From Paludisphaera soli (GTDB taxonomy: Bacteria; Planctomycetota; Planctomycetia; Isosphaerales; Isosphaeraceae), in contig NZ_JAALJI010000037.1 in NCBI RefSeq assembly GCF_011064595.1, positions 1 to 56,527 on the forward strand: a stretch of 56,527 nt of DNA, read 5' to 3'. Shown piece by piece: positions 18,385 through 27,702 of this stretch. The notes below the pieces were generated by a model. The model was not told the origin of the DNA and made no database searches. It saw nothing but the letters and a program-made list of their open reading frames with translations. The first letter of the stretch is position 1. Every line of letters begins with the position of its first letter. Both the position numbers and the translations under genes were made by a program.

Positions 18385-19023
18385 ATGGCGAAGAAGATCA
18401 CCAGGATCGGCGTGGGGGGGCCCGTCGGCTCGGGCAAGACGGCGATCATCGAGGCGATCACGCCCAAGCTCCTGGACCTGGGCTCGCGCATCCTCATCAT
18501 CACCAACGACGTCGTCACCACCGAGGACGCCAACCACGTCCGGCGCACGCTCAAGGGGGTCCTGATCGAGGAGCGGATCCTCGGCGTGGAGACCGGGGCG
18601 TGCCCGCACACGGCCGTCCGCGAGGACCCCAGCATGAACCTCGCGGCCGTCGAGGACATGGAGGCCCGCTTCCCGGACACCGACGTCGTCCTGATCGAGA
18701 GCGGCGGCGACAACCTCACGCTCACCTTCAGCCCCGCCCTCGTGGACTTCTTCATCTACGTCATCGACGTCGCCGCCGGCGACAAGATCCCCCGCAAGAA
18801 CGGCCCGGGCATCACCCAGTCCGACATCCTGGTCATCAACAAGACCGACCTGGCCCCCTACGTCGGCGCCAGCCTGGAGGTCATGGACCGCGACTCCCGA
18901 TTCATGCGGAGCGACCGGCCGTTCGTCTTCACCAACTGCAAGACCGGCGAGGGGATCGACCGCCTTATCGACCTGATCCGCGAGAACGTCCTGTTCGACC
19001 TCGAAACCAAGGCCCCCGCGTGA
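18385..19023 (+). CDS. ureG: Urease accessory GTPase UreG
   Basis: A 212-residue SIMIBI-class GTPase. The P-loop GGPVGSGKT is at about residues 11-19, EDxx motifs and [15 protein letters not shown] carry the nickel-binding Cys-Pro-His, IESGGDNLT the switch region and VINKTDLAP the base-specificity motif. ATG 18385 is chosen over the upstream in-frame TTG because it gives the family start [16 protein letters not shown] hydrolysis drives nickel insertion into urease. The stop overlaps the ureD GTG start by four bases (GTGA at 19020-19023). Confidence 0.96.
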   Translation: MAKKITRIGVGGPVGSGKTAIIEAITPKLLDLGSRILIITNDVVTTEDANHVRRTLKGVLIEERILGVETGACPHTAVREDPSMNLAAVEDMEARFPDTDVVLIESGGDNLTLTFSPALVDFFIYVIDVAAGDKIPRKNGPGITQSDILVINKTDLAPYVGASLEVMDRDSRFMRSDRPFVFTNCKTGEGIDRLIDLIRENVLFDLETKAPA

Positions 19024-19931
19024 CCGCCGACACGCCCCACGAACTCGCCCCGTATCTCGACGAGCCTCCGCAGCTCCGCGCCGGGGCGTTCGGGAAGGAT
19101 GCGCGCCTGCTCCTCCGGTTCGAGCGCCGGGGCGGACGTTCGATCCTCGCCGAGATGGTCCGCAAGGCCCCGCTGCTGGTTCAGAAGGCCCTCTACTGCG
19201 ACGAGGGGATGCCCGGCCTGCCGGTCGTCTTCATCATCACCAACTCCGGCGGCATCCTCCAGGGCGACCGCTACGCGATGGACTTCGCCGTCGGCCCCGG
19301 CGCGATCGGCCACGTCACGACCCAGGCCGCGACCAAGATCCACGAGATGGACGCCAACCACGCGACCCAGGTCCAGGAGATCAGGCTCGACGACGGAGGC
19401 TACCTGGAGTACCTCCCCGAGGCGGTCATCCCGTTCGCCCGCTCGCGGTTCCTGACCCGCACGCGGATCCGCATCGCCCCGACGGCGACCCTCCTCTACG
19501 CCGAGACCCTGATGGGGGGCCGAAAGTACTACGGCGACGGCGAGCGGTTCCGGTTCGACCTCTTCTCGTCGACCGTCGCCGCCGAGCGGCCGACCGGGGA
19601 GAGCCTGTTCGTCGAGAAGTTCCTGATCGAGCCGGGTCGCTCGCCGGTCTTCCGGCCGGGCGTCATGGACGACTTCGACGTCTTCGGCAACGTGATCCTC
19701 CTCACCCCGCGCGCGATCGCCGACGCCGTGGCCCCGCGCGCCGTCTCGGCCTGGAACAAAGCCGATGGTTGGGCCGCCGGCGTCGGCCGACTGCCCAACG
19801 ACGCGGGGCTGATCTACAAGGTCGTCGCCCGGGAGTCGAGCGTCGTCCGCGCCCGGATCCGCGACTTCTGGTCGCTCGTCCGCCCCGAGGTGACCGGCCG
19901 CCCCGTTCCTCCGGAGTTCGCCTGGCGCTGA
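19020..19931 (+). CDS. ureD: Urease accessory protein UreD
   Basis: A 303-residue protein with the UreD pattern: [16 protein letters not shown] early, [13 protein letters not shown], and THVTTQ-like [11 protein letters not shown], then [16 protein letters not shown]. UreD binds apo-urease and recruits UreF/UreG; it contains the tunnel through which nickel is thought to move. The start is a GTG overlapping ureG. Placing ureD last in the operon (order ABC-EFG-D) is a common variant. An ATP-grasp gene follows 42 bases later. Confidence 0.93.
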   Translation: MTADTPHELAPYLDEPPQLRAGAFGKDARLLLRFERRGGRSILAEMVRKAPLLVQKALYCDEGMPGLPVVFIITNSGGILQGDRYAMDFAVGPGAIGHVTTQAATKIHEMDANHATQVQEIRLDDGGYLEYLPEAVIPFARSRFLTRTRIRIAPTATLLYAETLMGGRKYYGDGERFRFDLFSSTVAAERPTGESLFVEKFLIEPGRSPVFRPGVMDDFDVFGNVILLTPRAIADAVAPRAVSAWNKADGWAAGVGRLPNDAGLIYKVVARESSVVRARIRDFWSLVRPEVTGRPVPPEFAWR

Positions 19932-19973
19932 ACCGGGCGGCGTCCCGGCGTGTCCGGCACCCGGAGGCCCGTC

Positions 19974-20714
19974 ATGACCCCGACCTTGATCCTGTCGCCC
20001 CGCTTCTCCGATGATTCGATCACGCTGCGACGCGCGGCGATCGCCCTCGGCTGGGACGTGGTGCGCCTGGCGAGCTGGCGTCCGCCCGAGGACTTCGAGC
20101 CGGACGAGCCGGTCCTGTACGCGGAGCCTTTGTTCAACGAAGCGGTCGCGGAGCAATTGGGCCTCCAGGTCGTCGAGCCCCCCGAGGATTTCCTCGTGCG
20201 GCTCCCGGAGGAGTACGTCGGACGTCGCGTGCGGCTGACGACGGCCGATGAAGCCCGTTCGCTCCCCGGCCCGGTGTTCCTCAAGCCGCCCAACCGCAAG
20301 CTCTTCCCGGCCCGGGTCTTCGCCTCGGGGGCGGACCTGCCCGACATGCCCGGCGACGATCCGATCCTGACATCGGACCCCGTCGAGTGGGCTGCCGAGT
20401 TCCGCTTCTTCATCCGCGATCGTCGGGTCCGGGCCTGGTCGCCGTACTGGCTGAGCGGCGCCCTGGCCCGCGAGGGAGAGGATTGGATCGTCGACGCCGA
20501 CGCGGCGGGGGCCACGAGGGATTTGCTCGATCGGCTGCTCGCGGATCCCCGAGTCGACCTGCCGACCGCCTTCGTGCTCGACGCGGGCGTCATCCGAGGC
20601 GTCGGCGCGGCGGTCGTCGAGGCGAACGAGGCGTCGGGATCGGGGATCTACGGTTGCGATCCCGTGGAGGTGCTCGACGTCCTCCGCGCGGCGACGTTCC
20701 ACGTGCGCGGCTGA
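19974..20714 (+). CDS. ATP-grasp domain protein (DUF4343-like)
   Basis: About 246 residues from ATG 19974, which has GGAGG seven bases upstream; an in-frame GTG lies further up. The C-terminal two thirds look like a compact ATP-grasp domain: VFLKPPNRKLFPARVF for the first nucleotide-binding strand, EFRFFIRD, and VVEANEASGSGIYG for the metal-binding Glu/Asn. The family is annotated as ATP-grasp with unknown ligase substrate. It follows ureD by 42 bases in the same direction, so it may be read through from the urease operon, but there is no known functional link. Confidence 0.75.
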   Translation: MTPTLILSPRFSDDSITLRRAAIALGWDVVRLASWRPPEDFEPDEPVLYAEPLFNEAVAEQLGLQVVEPPEDFLVRLPEEYVGRRVRLTTADEARSLPGPVFLKPPNRKLFPARVFASGADLPDMPGDDPILTSDPVEWAAEFRFFIRDRRVRAWSPYWLSGALAREGEDWIVDADAAGATRDLLDRLLADPRVDLPTAFVLDAGVIRGVGAAVVEANEASGSGIYGCDPVEVLDVLRAATFHVRG

Positions 20715-20725
20715 TCGTCCGAGCT

Positions 20726-21310
20726 CTACGAATCCTGCGGCCTCGCCTCCGACCCGCCCACGCGGATCAGGAGGGCGGGGTCGAGTTCCTCGTCCATCTC
20801 ACCCTCGTCGACGTACTTGTATCCCAGGCCGACCGACCAGTCGGGGAGTTCCAGGAGCTGGGCGAGTTCCTCGTGCCGCTCCGCCGCGAAGACGTACTCG
20901 CCGCGCAGGACCTTCTCGACGGCCGCCGCGTCGGCACCCGGTCTCAGCAGGCCGCAGAGCCTGGCCGGGTCGCCGGGGCCCGGGGGGGGCGTCTCTTCGT
21001 CGTCCTCGAAATAGTCGGGATCCGAACAGTAGGAGTCGGCGATCTCGCCGTCGGCGAACAGCCAGTAGTCGAGCACGTCGTCGTCGTGGTTGAGCACGGC
21101 CAGGACGCGGGCGTCCAGATCGCGGGAGAGGGCCGCGCCGACCGCCAGGATCGGCGCCGTCGCCTGGGTGTCGGCCTCCTCGTCGTAGACGACCACGAAG
21201 CCGCCCCGGGACGGCGTGACGATCGCGCGCCGGCCGGCGCGGGCCAGGGCCTCGGCGACCTTCCGGGGGTCGGCGCCCTTGACCGAGAAGTTGACGTAGA
21301 AGTTCCCCAC
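20726..21310 (-). CDS. Conserved protein of unknown function
   Basis: A 194-residue acidic protein starting at GTG 21310 with AAGGAGG about eight bases upstream. It begins MGNFYVNFSVKGADPRKVAEAL and has AIVTPSRGGFVVVYDEEAD and VLAVLNHDDDVLDYWLFADGE, a pattern I recall from uncharacterised proteins of planctomycetes and other bacteria. The later part is rich in Asp/Glu/Pro. No catalytic motif, signal peptide or membrane segment is visible. It ends 12 bases from the convergent ATP-grasp gene and lies 89 bases downstream of the kinase gene on the same strand. Confidence 0.75.
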   Translation of the reverse strand: MGNFYVNFSVKGADPRKVAEALARAGRRAIVTPSRGGFVVVYDEEADTQATAPILAVGAALSRDLDARVLAVLNHDDDVLDYWLFADGEIADSYCSDPDYFEDDEETPPPGPGDPARLCGLLRPGADAAAVEKVLRGEYVFAAERHEELAQLLELPDWSVGLGYKYVDEGEMDEELDPALLIRVGGSEARPQDS

Positions 21311-21399
21311 GCGAGCGTCCTCCTTGGCACGTGCGTCATGTCAGGGCCGGCCGGCCCGATCGTCCGCGGGGGACGATCCGCGGCGACACGGCGGCGGCC

Positions 21400-23262
21400 T
21401 CATGATACCGCGGAAGTGGCCCCTTCGGACTCCCCATGCCCGGGTTCGTTCTCCCGCCACCACCGGGCGGCCCGGTCCGCGTCCCAGTCCCGGGCGCAGG
21501 AGCATCCGCCCAGGGCGCGTTCGAGGGCCAGGACGTCGGGAAAGCGATCGGCCGGCTGCTTCGCCAGGCAGGTCAGGACGATCCGCTCCAGCTCCTCGGG
21601 CACGTCCGGGCGGCGGAGCGAGGGCGCCGGCGCGGGATCGCGGGCGACGGCGAGCAGGATGCCGATCGTCCCCCCGGCGGCGAACGGCGGCTCGCCGGTG
21701 AGGAGGAAGTACGCGACCGCGCCCAGCGAATACACGTCGCTCCGGCCGTCGATCTCGCGGTCGCTCGTGGCCTGCTCGGGCGACATGAACATCGGCGTCC
21801 CGAGGATCTGGCCCTCGTCGCTCAGGTCGGGATCCCGGTCGGCCGCCAGCGGGCGGACGAGGCCGAAGTCGAGCAGCTTGGCGACGTCGTCCGCGCCCCC
21901 CCGGCGCGAGGCGAAGATGTTCGAGGGCTTGATGTCGCGGTGCACCAGCCCCGCCGCGTGGGCCTCCGCCAGCGCGAGGCAGACCTGCCGCACGAGGTAC
22001 ACCACCCGGCCGGGGGGGAGCGGGCCGTGCCGCTTCACCAACTCGTCCAGGCCCAGGCCCGGCAGGTATTCCATGACGTAGAAGTACTCGCCGTCCTCGG
22101 TGCGGCCGTAGTCGTAGACGTCGACCGTGTTGGGGTGGGACAGCTCGGCCGTGATCCGGACCTCGCGCTCGAACCGCTCCAGGACCTTCCCCCCGGGGTC
22201 GAAGCCGGGCCGGATCAGCTTGAGGGCGCAGGGCCGCTTGAGGAGCTGGTGCTCGGCCAGGTAGACCTCCCCCATGCCCCCCGCCCCGAGCTTCCGGCCC
22301 AGCCGGTAGTGGCCGAGCCGCCGCGCCTCGCGCGCCTGCCGCCGGAGCCGGGCGATGGTGTAGGCCCCGTGGGTGGACCAGGCGGCGAGGATCAGCAGCA
22401 GGATCGCGTCGAAGCCGAAGTGGGCAAGCGGCGTGCTCCCGCGCTCCAGCCCCAGGCGGGCCATCCAGAGCATGTCGTCCGGGTGCCGGACCTGGAGCAG
22501 CACGAGCACCGCGAACGGCAGGAGCGCGATCGAACCGACCACGAACCCCGCGCGTCGCCAGCTCGCCGGGGCGTAGATCCCGTACGAGAGGATCAGGATC
22601 GTCGCGACCAGCACGCGATGGTTGAACACGAGCTGGGCGCGGGTGGGGTCGCCGCGCCGCGAGAAGTCCAGCATCGTCTGATACTGGGCGAACGCGTAGA
22701 AGCCGGCGACCGCCAGGATCATCCCCAGCTCCATCGCCTCCAGCGCGGCGGGCGTGAACGTCCGCGAGCTTCGCAGGAGGGCGACGAGGGTCCCCAGCCC
22801 GGCGAGCAGGATCGCGTAGGGGATCGCCTGGGACGGTTCGGGGTCGCGGACCACCGCGAATTTCCAGGCCAGGATCAGGACGGTGATCAAAATGCAGGTC
22901 GTCGTCAGGCCCTGGAGGCGGCGACGCGCCAGGTCGCGGCCGCCGACCGAGGGCTGCGAGCCCGTTCCGGGCCGGATGGCCTGGTACGGCGTGAACCCCC
23001 GACGGGGCGTCTTGGCCGTCGCGGCGGCCTCGGAAGCGGCCGGTTCCCGCCGGGGCCAGACGGCCGTCGAGGACGCGGGGGGCGGTCTCAGGAAGCCGTC
23101 GCGCCCGGCCCGCTCGTCCTCGGCGAGCAGCCGGGCCGTCGCGTCGAACAGCTCTGCGTCGTCGCCGCAGGCCTCGCGCAGCCAGGGCTCGCGATCGGCC
23201 GGGTCGAGGCCCGTCGCGTGGTCGAACAGCTCGCCGACTCGGCGCCAGCGCTCCGGGGTCAT
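21400..23262 (-). CDS. Membrane Ser/Thr protein kinase with C-terminal kinase domain
   Basis: A 620-residue protein. The N-terminus (MTPERWRRVGELFDHATGLD...) is the short helical region common to planctomycete kinases paired with ECF factors. About six hydrophobic segments follow (about 118-310). The kinase domain is C-terminal, about 317-580: GAGGMGEV Gly loop, ALKLI lysine, HRDIKPSN catalytic loop, DFG, and SPEQ in place of APE. It should be active. The start overlaps the stop of the sigma-factor gene by four bases, so the pair is coupled. No extracellular sensor domain is visible, so any signal must be sensed through the membrane region or partners. Confidence 0.92.
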   Translation of the reverse strand: MTPERWRRVGELFDHATGLDPADREPWLREACGDDAELFDATARLLAEDERAGRDGFLRPPPASSTAVWPRREPAASEAAATAKTPRRGFTPYQAIRPGTGSQPSVGGRDLARRRLQGLTTTCILITVLILAWKFAVVRDPEPSQAIPYAILLAGLGTLVALLRSSRTFTPAALEAMELGMILAVAGFYAFAQYQTMLDFSRRGDPTRAQLVFNHRVLVATILILSYGIYAPASWRRAGFVVGSIALLPFAVLVLLQVRHPDDMLWMARLGLERGSTPLAHFGFDAILLLILAAWSTHGAYTIARLRRQAREARRLGHYRLGRKLGAGGMGEVYLAEHQLLKRPCALKLIRPGFDPGGKVLERFEREVRITAELSHPNTVDVYDYGRTEDGEYFYVMEYLPGLGLDELVKRHGPLPPGRVVYLVRQVCLALAEAHAAGLVHRDIKPSNIFASRRGGADDVAKLLDFGLVRPLAADRDPDLSDEGQILGTPMFMSPEQATSDREIDGRSDVYSLGAVAYFLLTGEPPFAAGGTIGILLAVARDPAPAPSLRRPDVPEELERIVLTCLAKQPADRFPDVLALERALGGCSCARDWDADRAARWWRENEPGHGESEGATSAVS

Positions 23263-23831
23263 GCGTCGCCCCCGCGGAGCTGGTCACCGAGCCAGGCCCG
23301 CGCCAGCCGCCAGTCGCGCTCCACGGTGACCACGGCCACGTCGAGCGCCGCGGCGACCTCGGGCACGGTCATGCCGGCGAAGTAGCGGAGCGTCATGACC
23401 TGGGCCTGGCGTTCGCTCATCGCGGCGAGGCGGTCGAGCGACTCATGCACCGCGACGACGTCCAGCCCCTGCTCCTCGAAGTAGTCCACCACGCCGTCGA
23501 GCGGCACGCGCCGCCACTTGCCGCCGCGACGGCCGGCCCCCCGGCGTCGCGCGTGGTCGATCAGCACCTCGCGCATCGCCCGCGCGGCCGAGGCCAGGAC
23601 GAACCCCCGGTCCCCGGCCTTCGCGAAGACCTCCTCGCCGAGCAGGCGGATCACCGCCTCGTGGACGACGGCCGTCGGCGAGAGCGTGTGGTCCGACCGC
23701 TCGCGGGTCATCATCCGCCCGGCCACCCGCTTCAGCTCGTCGTACATCCGCGCCAGCAGCTCGTCACGCGCCTGCTCGTCGCCGACGCGCGCCCGGTCCA
23801 GGATCTGGGTCAACTCACCGCGAGCGTCCAT
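23259..23831 (-). CDS. ECF-type RNA polymerase sigma factor
   Basis: A 190-residue sigma factor of the ECF/SigZ-like group typical of planctomycetes (Pfam Sigma70_ECF). Region 2 covers ARVGDEQARDELLARMYDELKRVAGRMM, and region 4 covers MSERQAQVMTLRYFAGMTVPEVAAALDVAVVTVERDWRLARAWL with its helix-turn-helix. The linker has the HTLSPTAVVHEA motif usual in this group. The kinase gene overlaps its end, which suggests that the kinase regulates or is regulated with this sigma factor. No anti-sigma factor gene is adjacent. Confidence 0.92.
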   Translation of the reverse strand: MDARGELTQILDRARVGDEQARDELLARMYDELKRVAGRMMTRERSDHTLSPTAVVHEAVIRLLGEEVFAKAGDRGFVLASAARAMREVLIDHARRRGAGRRGGKWRRVPLDGVVDYFEEQGLDVVAVHESLDRLAAMSERQAQVMTLRYFAGMTVPEVAAALDVAVVTVERDWRLARAWLGDQLRGGDA

Positions 23832-24079
23832 CGTTCGATTTCACCGGAGGCCGTCGCCCGATCGCGCCAGTCCGCACGCACCGGCATTCTCCGGCAAGAC
23901 GCCGGCCGAGGGCAAGCCCGCGTCGGCGGCCCGGAGGGCGCCGGGGCGTTGGGGATTCCGGCGGGGGCGGATGGAGGGATGCGGGGTCGAACTTCGCGTC
24001 CTATCCTGACGTCGTGGGACGAGCCCGGGGCCGGCCGAGGCGGATCAGCGCCTCGCCGGCCGACTCCAAGGAGAATCGC

Positions 24080-25255
24080 ATGTCCAACCTTCCGAGACGA
24101 GAATTCCTGGCGGCCGCGGGCCTGGCCGCGGCGGCGGCCGCCGCGATCGCTTCCAAGGACGCCGCGGCCGGCGACCCCAGCTTCCTGAACAACGTCCCCG
24201 ACGAGGTCCTCGACGGCGCGGAGCTGCCGACCTTCAAGTTCGCGCTGGAGAAGAGCGAGGGCAAGGTGATCGGCGGCAGCTCCGGCAAGGAGGCGACCGT
24301 CGTGCAGCTCCCCGTCTCCAAGGGGATCGCCGGCGTCTCGATGCGCCTGGAGCCCGGCGCGATGCGCGAGATGCACTGGCACGCCACGGCCGCCGAGTGG
24401 GCCTTCGTCATCGAAGGGCGGGTCCGCACCACCGTCGTCGACCCCGAAGGCGGCGCCGAGACCAACGACTTCGACCCCGGCGACGTCTGGTACTTCCCAC
24501 GGGGCCACGGCCACATGCTGGAGTGCCTGGGCGACTCGCCCTGCCACTTCATCCTGATCTTCGACAACGGCTACTTCTCGGAGTTCGGCACCTTCAGCGT
24601 CACCGACTGGATCGGCCACGTCCCCAAGGCGCTGCTCGCCAAGAACTTCGGCCTCCCCGAGTCCGCCTTCGACGATTTCCCCAGGGGCGAGGTCTACTTC
24701 GCCCGCGGCGCGAAGCCCCCCGAGGGGCCGGCGGCACCCCTCCAGGGCTGGAAGCCCCCCGCGCTGACCCATAGGTACGAGCTTCTCAAGCGGCCTCCGC
24801 ACCGAACCTTCAAGGGCGGTCGCGAGTGGCGGGTCGACTCGACCTCGTTCCCGATCGCGAAGACCATCACCGCCGTCGTCCTCGACCTGGAGCCGGGCGC
24901 GTTGCGAGAGCTGCACTGGCACCCGACGGCCGACGAGTGGCAGTACGTGATCGACGGGGACGTCGAGGTCGGGATGTTCGGCTCGCACGGCCGCTATCGG
25001 GCCGAGCGGCTGGCGAAGGGGGACGTCGGCTACATCCCCCAGGGCTACGGCCATTCGATCGAGAACGTCGGCGACGCGCCGGCCCGGTTGCTGATCGGCT
25101 TCAACACGGGGATCTACGCGACGATCGACCTGTCGCAGTGGATCGCCGGCAACCCTCCCGACGTGCTGGCGACCAACTTCGGCAAGCCGGCCGCCCTGTT
25201 CGAGAAGTTCCCCAGGAAGGACGTGTTCATCGCGCCTGCCGGCGAGGCCGAGTGA
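24080..25255 (+). CDS. oxdC: Bicupin oxalate decarboxylase, exported
   Basis: A 391-residue bicupin from ATG 24080, with AAGGAGA six bases upstream. The N-terminus LPRREFLAAAGLAAAAAAA is a twin-arginine-like signal, although the pair is RR followed by EF. Both cupin domains keep the Mn-binding HWH...E motifs: MHWHATAAEW (about 98) and LHWHPTADEW (about 278), plus the later His in HGHMLE and GYGHSIE. The lid loop reads SEFGTF, keeping the Glu that acts as proton donor in Bacillus OxdC (SENSTF), which favours decarboxylation of oxalate to formate and CO2 over oxidation. It stands alone; the next gene is convergent. Confidence 0.85.
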   Translation: MSNLPRREFLAAAGLAAAAAAAIASKDAAAGDPSFLNNVPDEVLDGAELPTFKFALEKSEGKVIGGSSGKEATVVQLPVSKGIAGVSMRLEPGAMREMHWHATAAEWAFVIEGRVRTTVVDPEGGAETNDFDPGDVWYFPRGHGHMLECLGDSPCHFILIFDNGYFSEFGTFSVTDWIGHVPKALLAKNFGLPESAFDDFPRGEVYFARGAKPPEGPAAPLQGWKPPALTHRYELLKRPPHRTFKGGREWRVDSTSFPIAKTITAVVLDLEPGALRELHWHPTADEWQYVIDGDVEVGMFGSHGRYRAERLAKGDVGYIPQGYGHSIENVGDAPARLLIGFNTGIYATIDLSQWIAGNPPDVLATNFGKPAALFEKFPRKDVFIAPAGEAE

Positions 25256-25277
25256 GAGTCGCTCGCGGCCCCGGCCG

Positions 25278-26042
25278 TCAGAGCGTGGCGAGATAGCCGC
25301 CGTCGACGGGCAGGGCGATCCCGGTGATGTAGTCGCTCGCGGCGCTGGCGAGGAAGACGGCCGCGCCCGCCATGTCGTCGGGCTTGGCCCATCGGCCGTG
25401 GGCGATCCTCGCCAGCACGCGCTCGTGCAGGCCGGGGATCTGCTCGCGCGCGGCCAGGGTCATCTCGGTGTCGAACCAGCCGGGGAGGATCGCGTTGACC
25501 TGGATGCGGTCGGCCGCCCAGGCCAGGGCCAGGCTCTTGGTGAGCTGGACGATCGCCCCCTTCGAAGTGGCGTACGCCGCCGCGAACGACGAGCCGAGGA
25601 CCGACGTCATGCTGCCGGTGTTGATGATCTTGCCCGCCCCCTGGCGCTTCATCCAGGGGTAGACGGCCTTCGACGCCAGGAAGGCGCTGGTGACGTTCGC
25701 GTCCATCACCTGGTTCCACTCGTCGAGCGACAGGTCCTGGGGCGGCTTGCGGATGTTGATGCCGGCGTTGTTGAACAGGGCGTCGATGCGGCCGAAGCGC
25801 TCGCCGGCCTCGGCGACGGCCCGCTCGACCTCCTCGGGCTTGCAGAGGTCGGCGACGACCGCGAGCGCCTTCGCCCCGGTCTTCTCGATCGTCGCGGCGG
25901 CCTCGCGGGTCTTCTCCGGGTTGCGTCCCACCACGGCGACGGAGGCGCCGGCCCCGGCCAGGCCCAGGGCCATCCCCAGGCCGATCCCGCCGTTGCCGCC
26001 GGTCACGATCGCCGTCTTACCCGTCAGGTCGAAGAGATTCAA
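25278..26042 (-). CDS. SDR-family oxidoreductase
   Basis: A 254-residue classical short-chain dehydrogenase. I chose TTG 26042, which has AAGGGAG about eight bases upstream and gives NLFDLTGKTAIVTGGNGGIG at the N-terminus; longer in-frame starts only add low-complexity sequence. TGGNGGIG binds NAD(P), NNAGIN stabilises the sheet, and YATSK (about 155-159) is the catalytic Tyr/Lys pair. It resembles 2-deoxy-D-gluconate/gluconate 5-dehydrogenases and 3-oxoacyl reductases, so the substrate is open. Convergent with the cupin gene, 22 bases away. Confidence 0.88.
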   Translation of the reverse strand: MNLFDLTGKTAIVTGGNGGIGLGMALGLAGAGASVAVVGRNPEKTREAAATIEKTGAKALAVVADLCKPEEVERAVAEAGERFGRIDALFNNAGINIRKPPQDLSLDEWNQVMDANVTSAFLASKAVYPWMKRQGAGKIINTGSMTSVLGSSFAAAYATSKGAIVQLTKSLALAWAADRIQVNAILPGWFDTEMTLAAREQIPGLHERVLARIAHGRWAKPDDMAGAAVFLASAASDYITGIALPVDGGYLATL

Positions 26043-26283
26043 GGAGCCGCTCCCTTTCCGGCCCGGCCGCCCCTCGTGGGCGTCCCGGCCGCCGCGCGTC
26101 TTGCCGTCGCGGTGCGAAGGTTGGATCATGGAGGCGAATCGAGGGGGCCGGCGGAGTTCGTCCGGTCGCGTCCCCGCTCGTCCGTTCAAGGCTAATCGAC
26201 GCCTCCGCCGCCGGCAAGCGAGCCTCGCCCGCGGCGAGCCGGGGCCGTCGCATCATCCGGGACGCCCCGGGAGGTCCGATCCG

Positions 26284-27399
26284 ATGCCCGACCCGCGCTG
26301 GGAGACCCTGGCCGACATCCTCATCGACCACTCCGTCCGCATCAAGCCGGGCGAGACCCTCCTGATCGAGTGCTTCGACCTCGAAGACTCCACGCTCCCC
26401 CGCCTGCTCGTGCAGAAGGCCGCCGAGCGGGGCGGGATCGCCCTCGTGGAGACCCGCGACGCGCGGATCGTCCGCGAACTGGTCCTCCGAAGCTCGCCCG
26501 AGGCCATCGCCGCCTGGGGCCGGATCGACCGGGCGCGGATGGATCAGGTGCAGGCGTACCTGGGCCTCCGCGGCGCCCGCAACATCAGCGAGATGGGCGA
26601 CGTCCCCGCCGAGAAGCTCGACGCCTACAACGCCCTCTACCAGAAGCCCGTCCACTTCGAGCGCCGGGTGACGCACACCAGGTGGTGCGTGCTCCGCCTG
26701 CCCAACGCCAGCATGGCCCAGCAGGCCGGCATGAGCACCGGCGCGTTCGAGGACTTCTACTTCGACGTCTGCACGCTCGACTACGCCAAGATGGCGAAGT
26801 CGCTGGAGCCGCTCGTCGCCCGCATGGAGAAGGCCAGCGAGGTCCGGATCACCGGGCCCGAGACCGACCTGAAGTTCTCGATCGCCGGCATCCCGGTCGT
26901 CCCCTGCTTCGGGACCATGAACATCCCCGACGGCGAGGTCTTCACCGCCCCGGTCCGCGACTCGATCGAGGGCCACATCCGCTTCAACACGCCGACGATC
27001 TACCAGGGCGCCTCGTTCGACGGCGTCCGCCTGGAATTCCAGAAGGGCAAGATCGTCAAGGCCGACTGCGCCGGCGGCGACGCCGAGAAATTGATGCGCA
27101 TCTTCGACGCCGACGAGGGGGCCCGCTACACCGGCGAATGGTCGATCGGCTGCAACCCGCGCGTGCTCAACCCGATGCGCGACATCCTGTTCGACGAGAA
27201 GATCGCCGGCAGCTTCCACCTCACCCCCGGCAACGCCTACGACGAGGCCGACAACGGCAACCGCTCCAAGATCCACTGGGACCTCGTCCAGATCCAACGC
27301 CCCGAATACGGCGGCGGCGTCATCGCCTTCGACGGCGTCCCCATCCGCGTCGACGGCAAGTTCGTCGTCGACGACCTGATGCCGCTGGACGCCCCCTGA
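26284..27399 (+). CDS. M29-family aminopeptidase
   Basis: A 371-residue thermophilic-metalloprotease-family (M29) enzyme of typical length. ATG 26284 has GGGAGG nine bases upstream. The family pattern is clear: LIDHSVRIKPGETLLIEC at the N-terminus, the metal region DGEVFTAPV, EWSIGCNPRV, and FDEKIAGSFHLTPGNAYDEADNGN with HWDLV. These carry the Glu, His, Tyr and Asp ligands of the co-catalytic metal site. It is cytoplasmic and releases N-terminal residues from peptides. A palindromic repeat element follows. Confidence 0.92.
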   Translation: MPDPRWETLADILIDHSVRIKPGETLLIECFDLEDSTLPRLLVQKAAERGGIALVETRDARIVRELVLRSSPEAIAAWGRIDRARMDQVQAYLGLRGARNISEMGDVPAEKLDAYNALYQKPVHFERRVTHTRWCVLRLPNASMAQQAGMSTGAFEDFYFDVCTLDYAKMAKSLEPLVARMEKASEVRITGPETDLKFSIAGIPVVPCFGTMNIPDGEVFTAPVRDSIEGHIRFNTPTIYQGASFDGVRLEFQKGKIVKADCAGGDAEKLMRIFDADEGARYTGEWSIGCNPRVLNPMRDILFDEKIAGSFHLTPGNAYDEADNGNRSKIHWDLVQIQRPEYGGGVIAFDGVPIRVDGKFVVDDLMPLDAP

Positions 27400-27702
27400 A
27401 CGCCCGGCCTCCTCGCGAGATCGCGGAGCGGGAAAGGACCTCGGGATTCGGATGTCTTCCCTTCCCCCCCGGTGGGGGAAGGTGGCCGAAGGCCAGATGA
27501 GGGGGACCATCAAGGCGGACCGCGCGAGGAAGCGACGGCTTCTCGGCCCGCTTGTTCCTCCGAGCGGCTTACGTGCTCGTCTTCCCCCTCATCCGGCCCT
27601 CCGGGGCTACCTTCCCCCGCGAGGGGGGAAGGGCGTTCGAGGCCGATCCGCCGCGTGTCTTTGACAGAGCACCACGGGCCCAGTACTGACGCGAGAAAGC
27701 CC
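27400..27702. other. Intergenic region with palindromic repeat
   Basis: The 303 bases between the M29 aminopeptidase and the CehA-like gene are mostly occupied by one repeat element (27457-27632). The last 70 bases before ATG 27703 hold no clear promoter; GCGAGAAAGCC at 27691-27701 provides at most a weak ribosome site. Confidence 0.6.
27457..27632 (+). repeat. Palindromic repeat family A, copy 1
   Basis: The left arm (CTTCCCCCCCGGTGGGGGAAG, then GTGGCCGAAGGCCAGATGAG) and the right arm (CCTCATCCGG...CTACCTTCCCCCGCGAGGG) are inverted copies of about 48 bases around a centre with ACCATCAAGGCGGAC. Each arm also folds on itself (CTTCCCCC/GGGGGAAG), so the RNA could form a branched structure. Related copies lie at 41729-41870 and 48261-48402. 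Confidence 0.85.
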
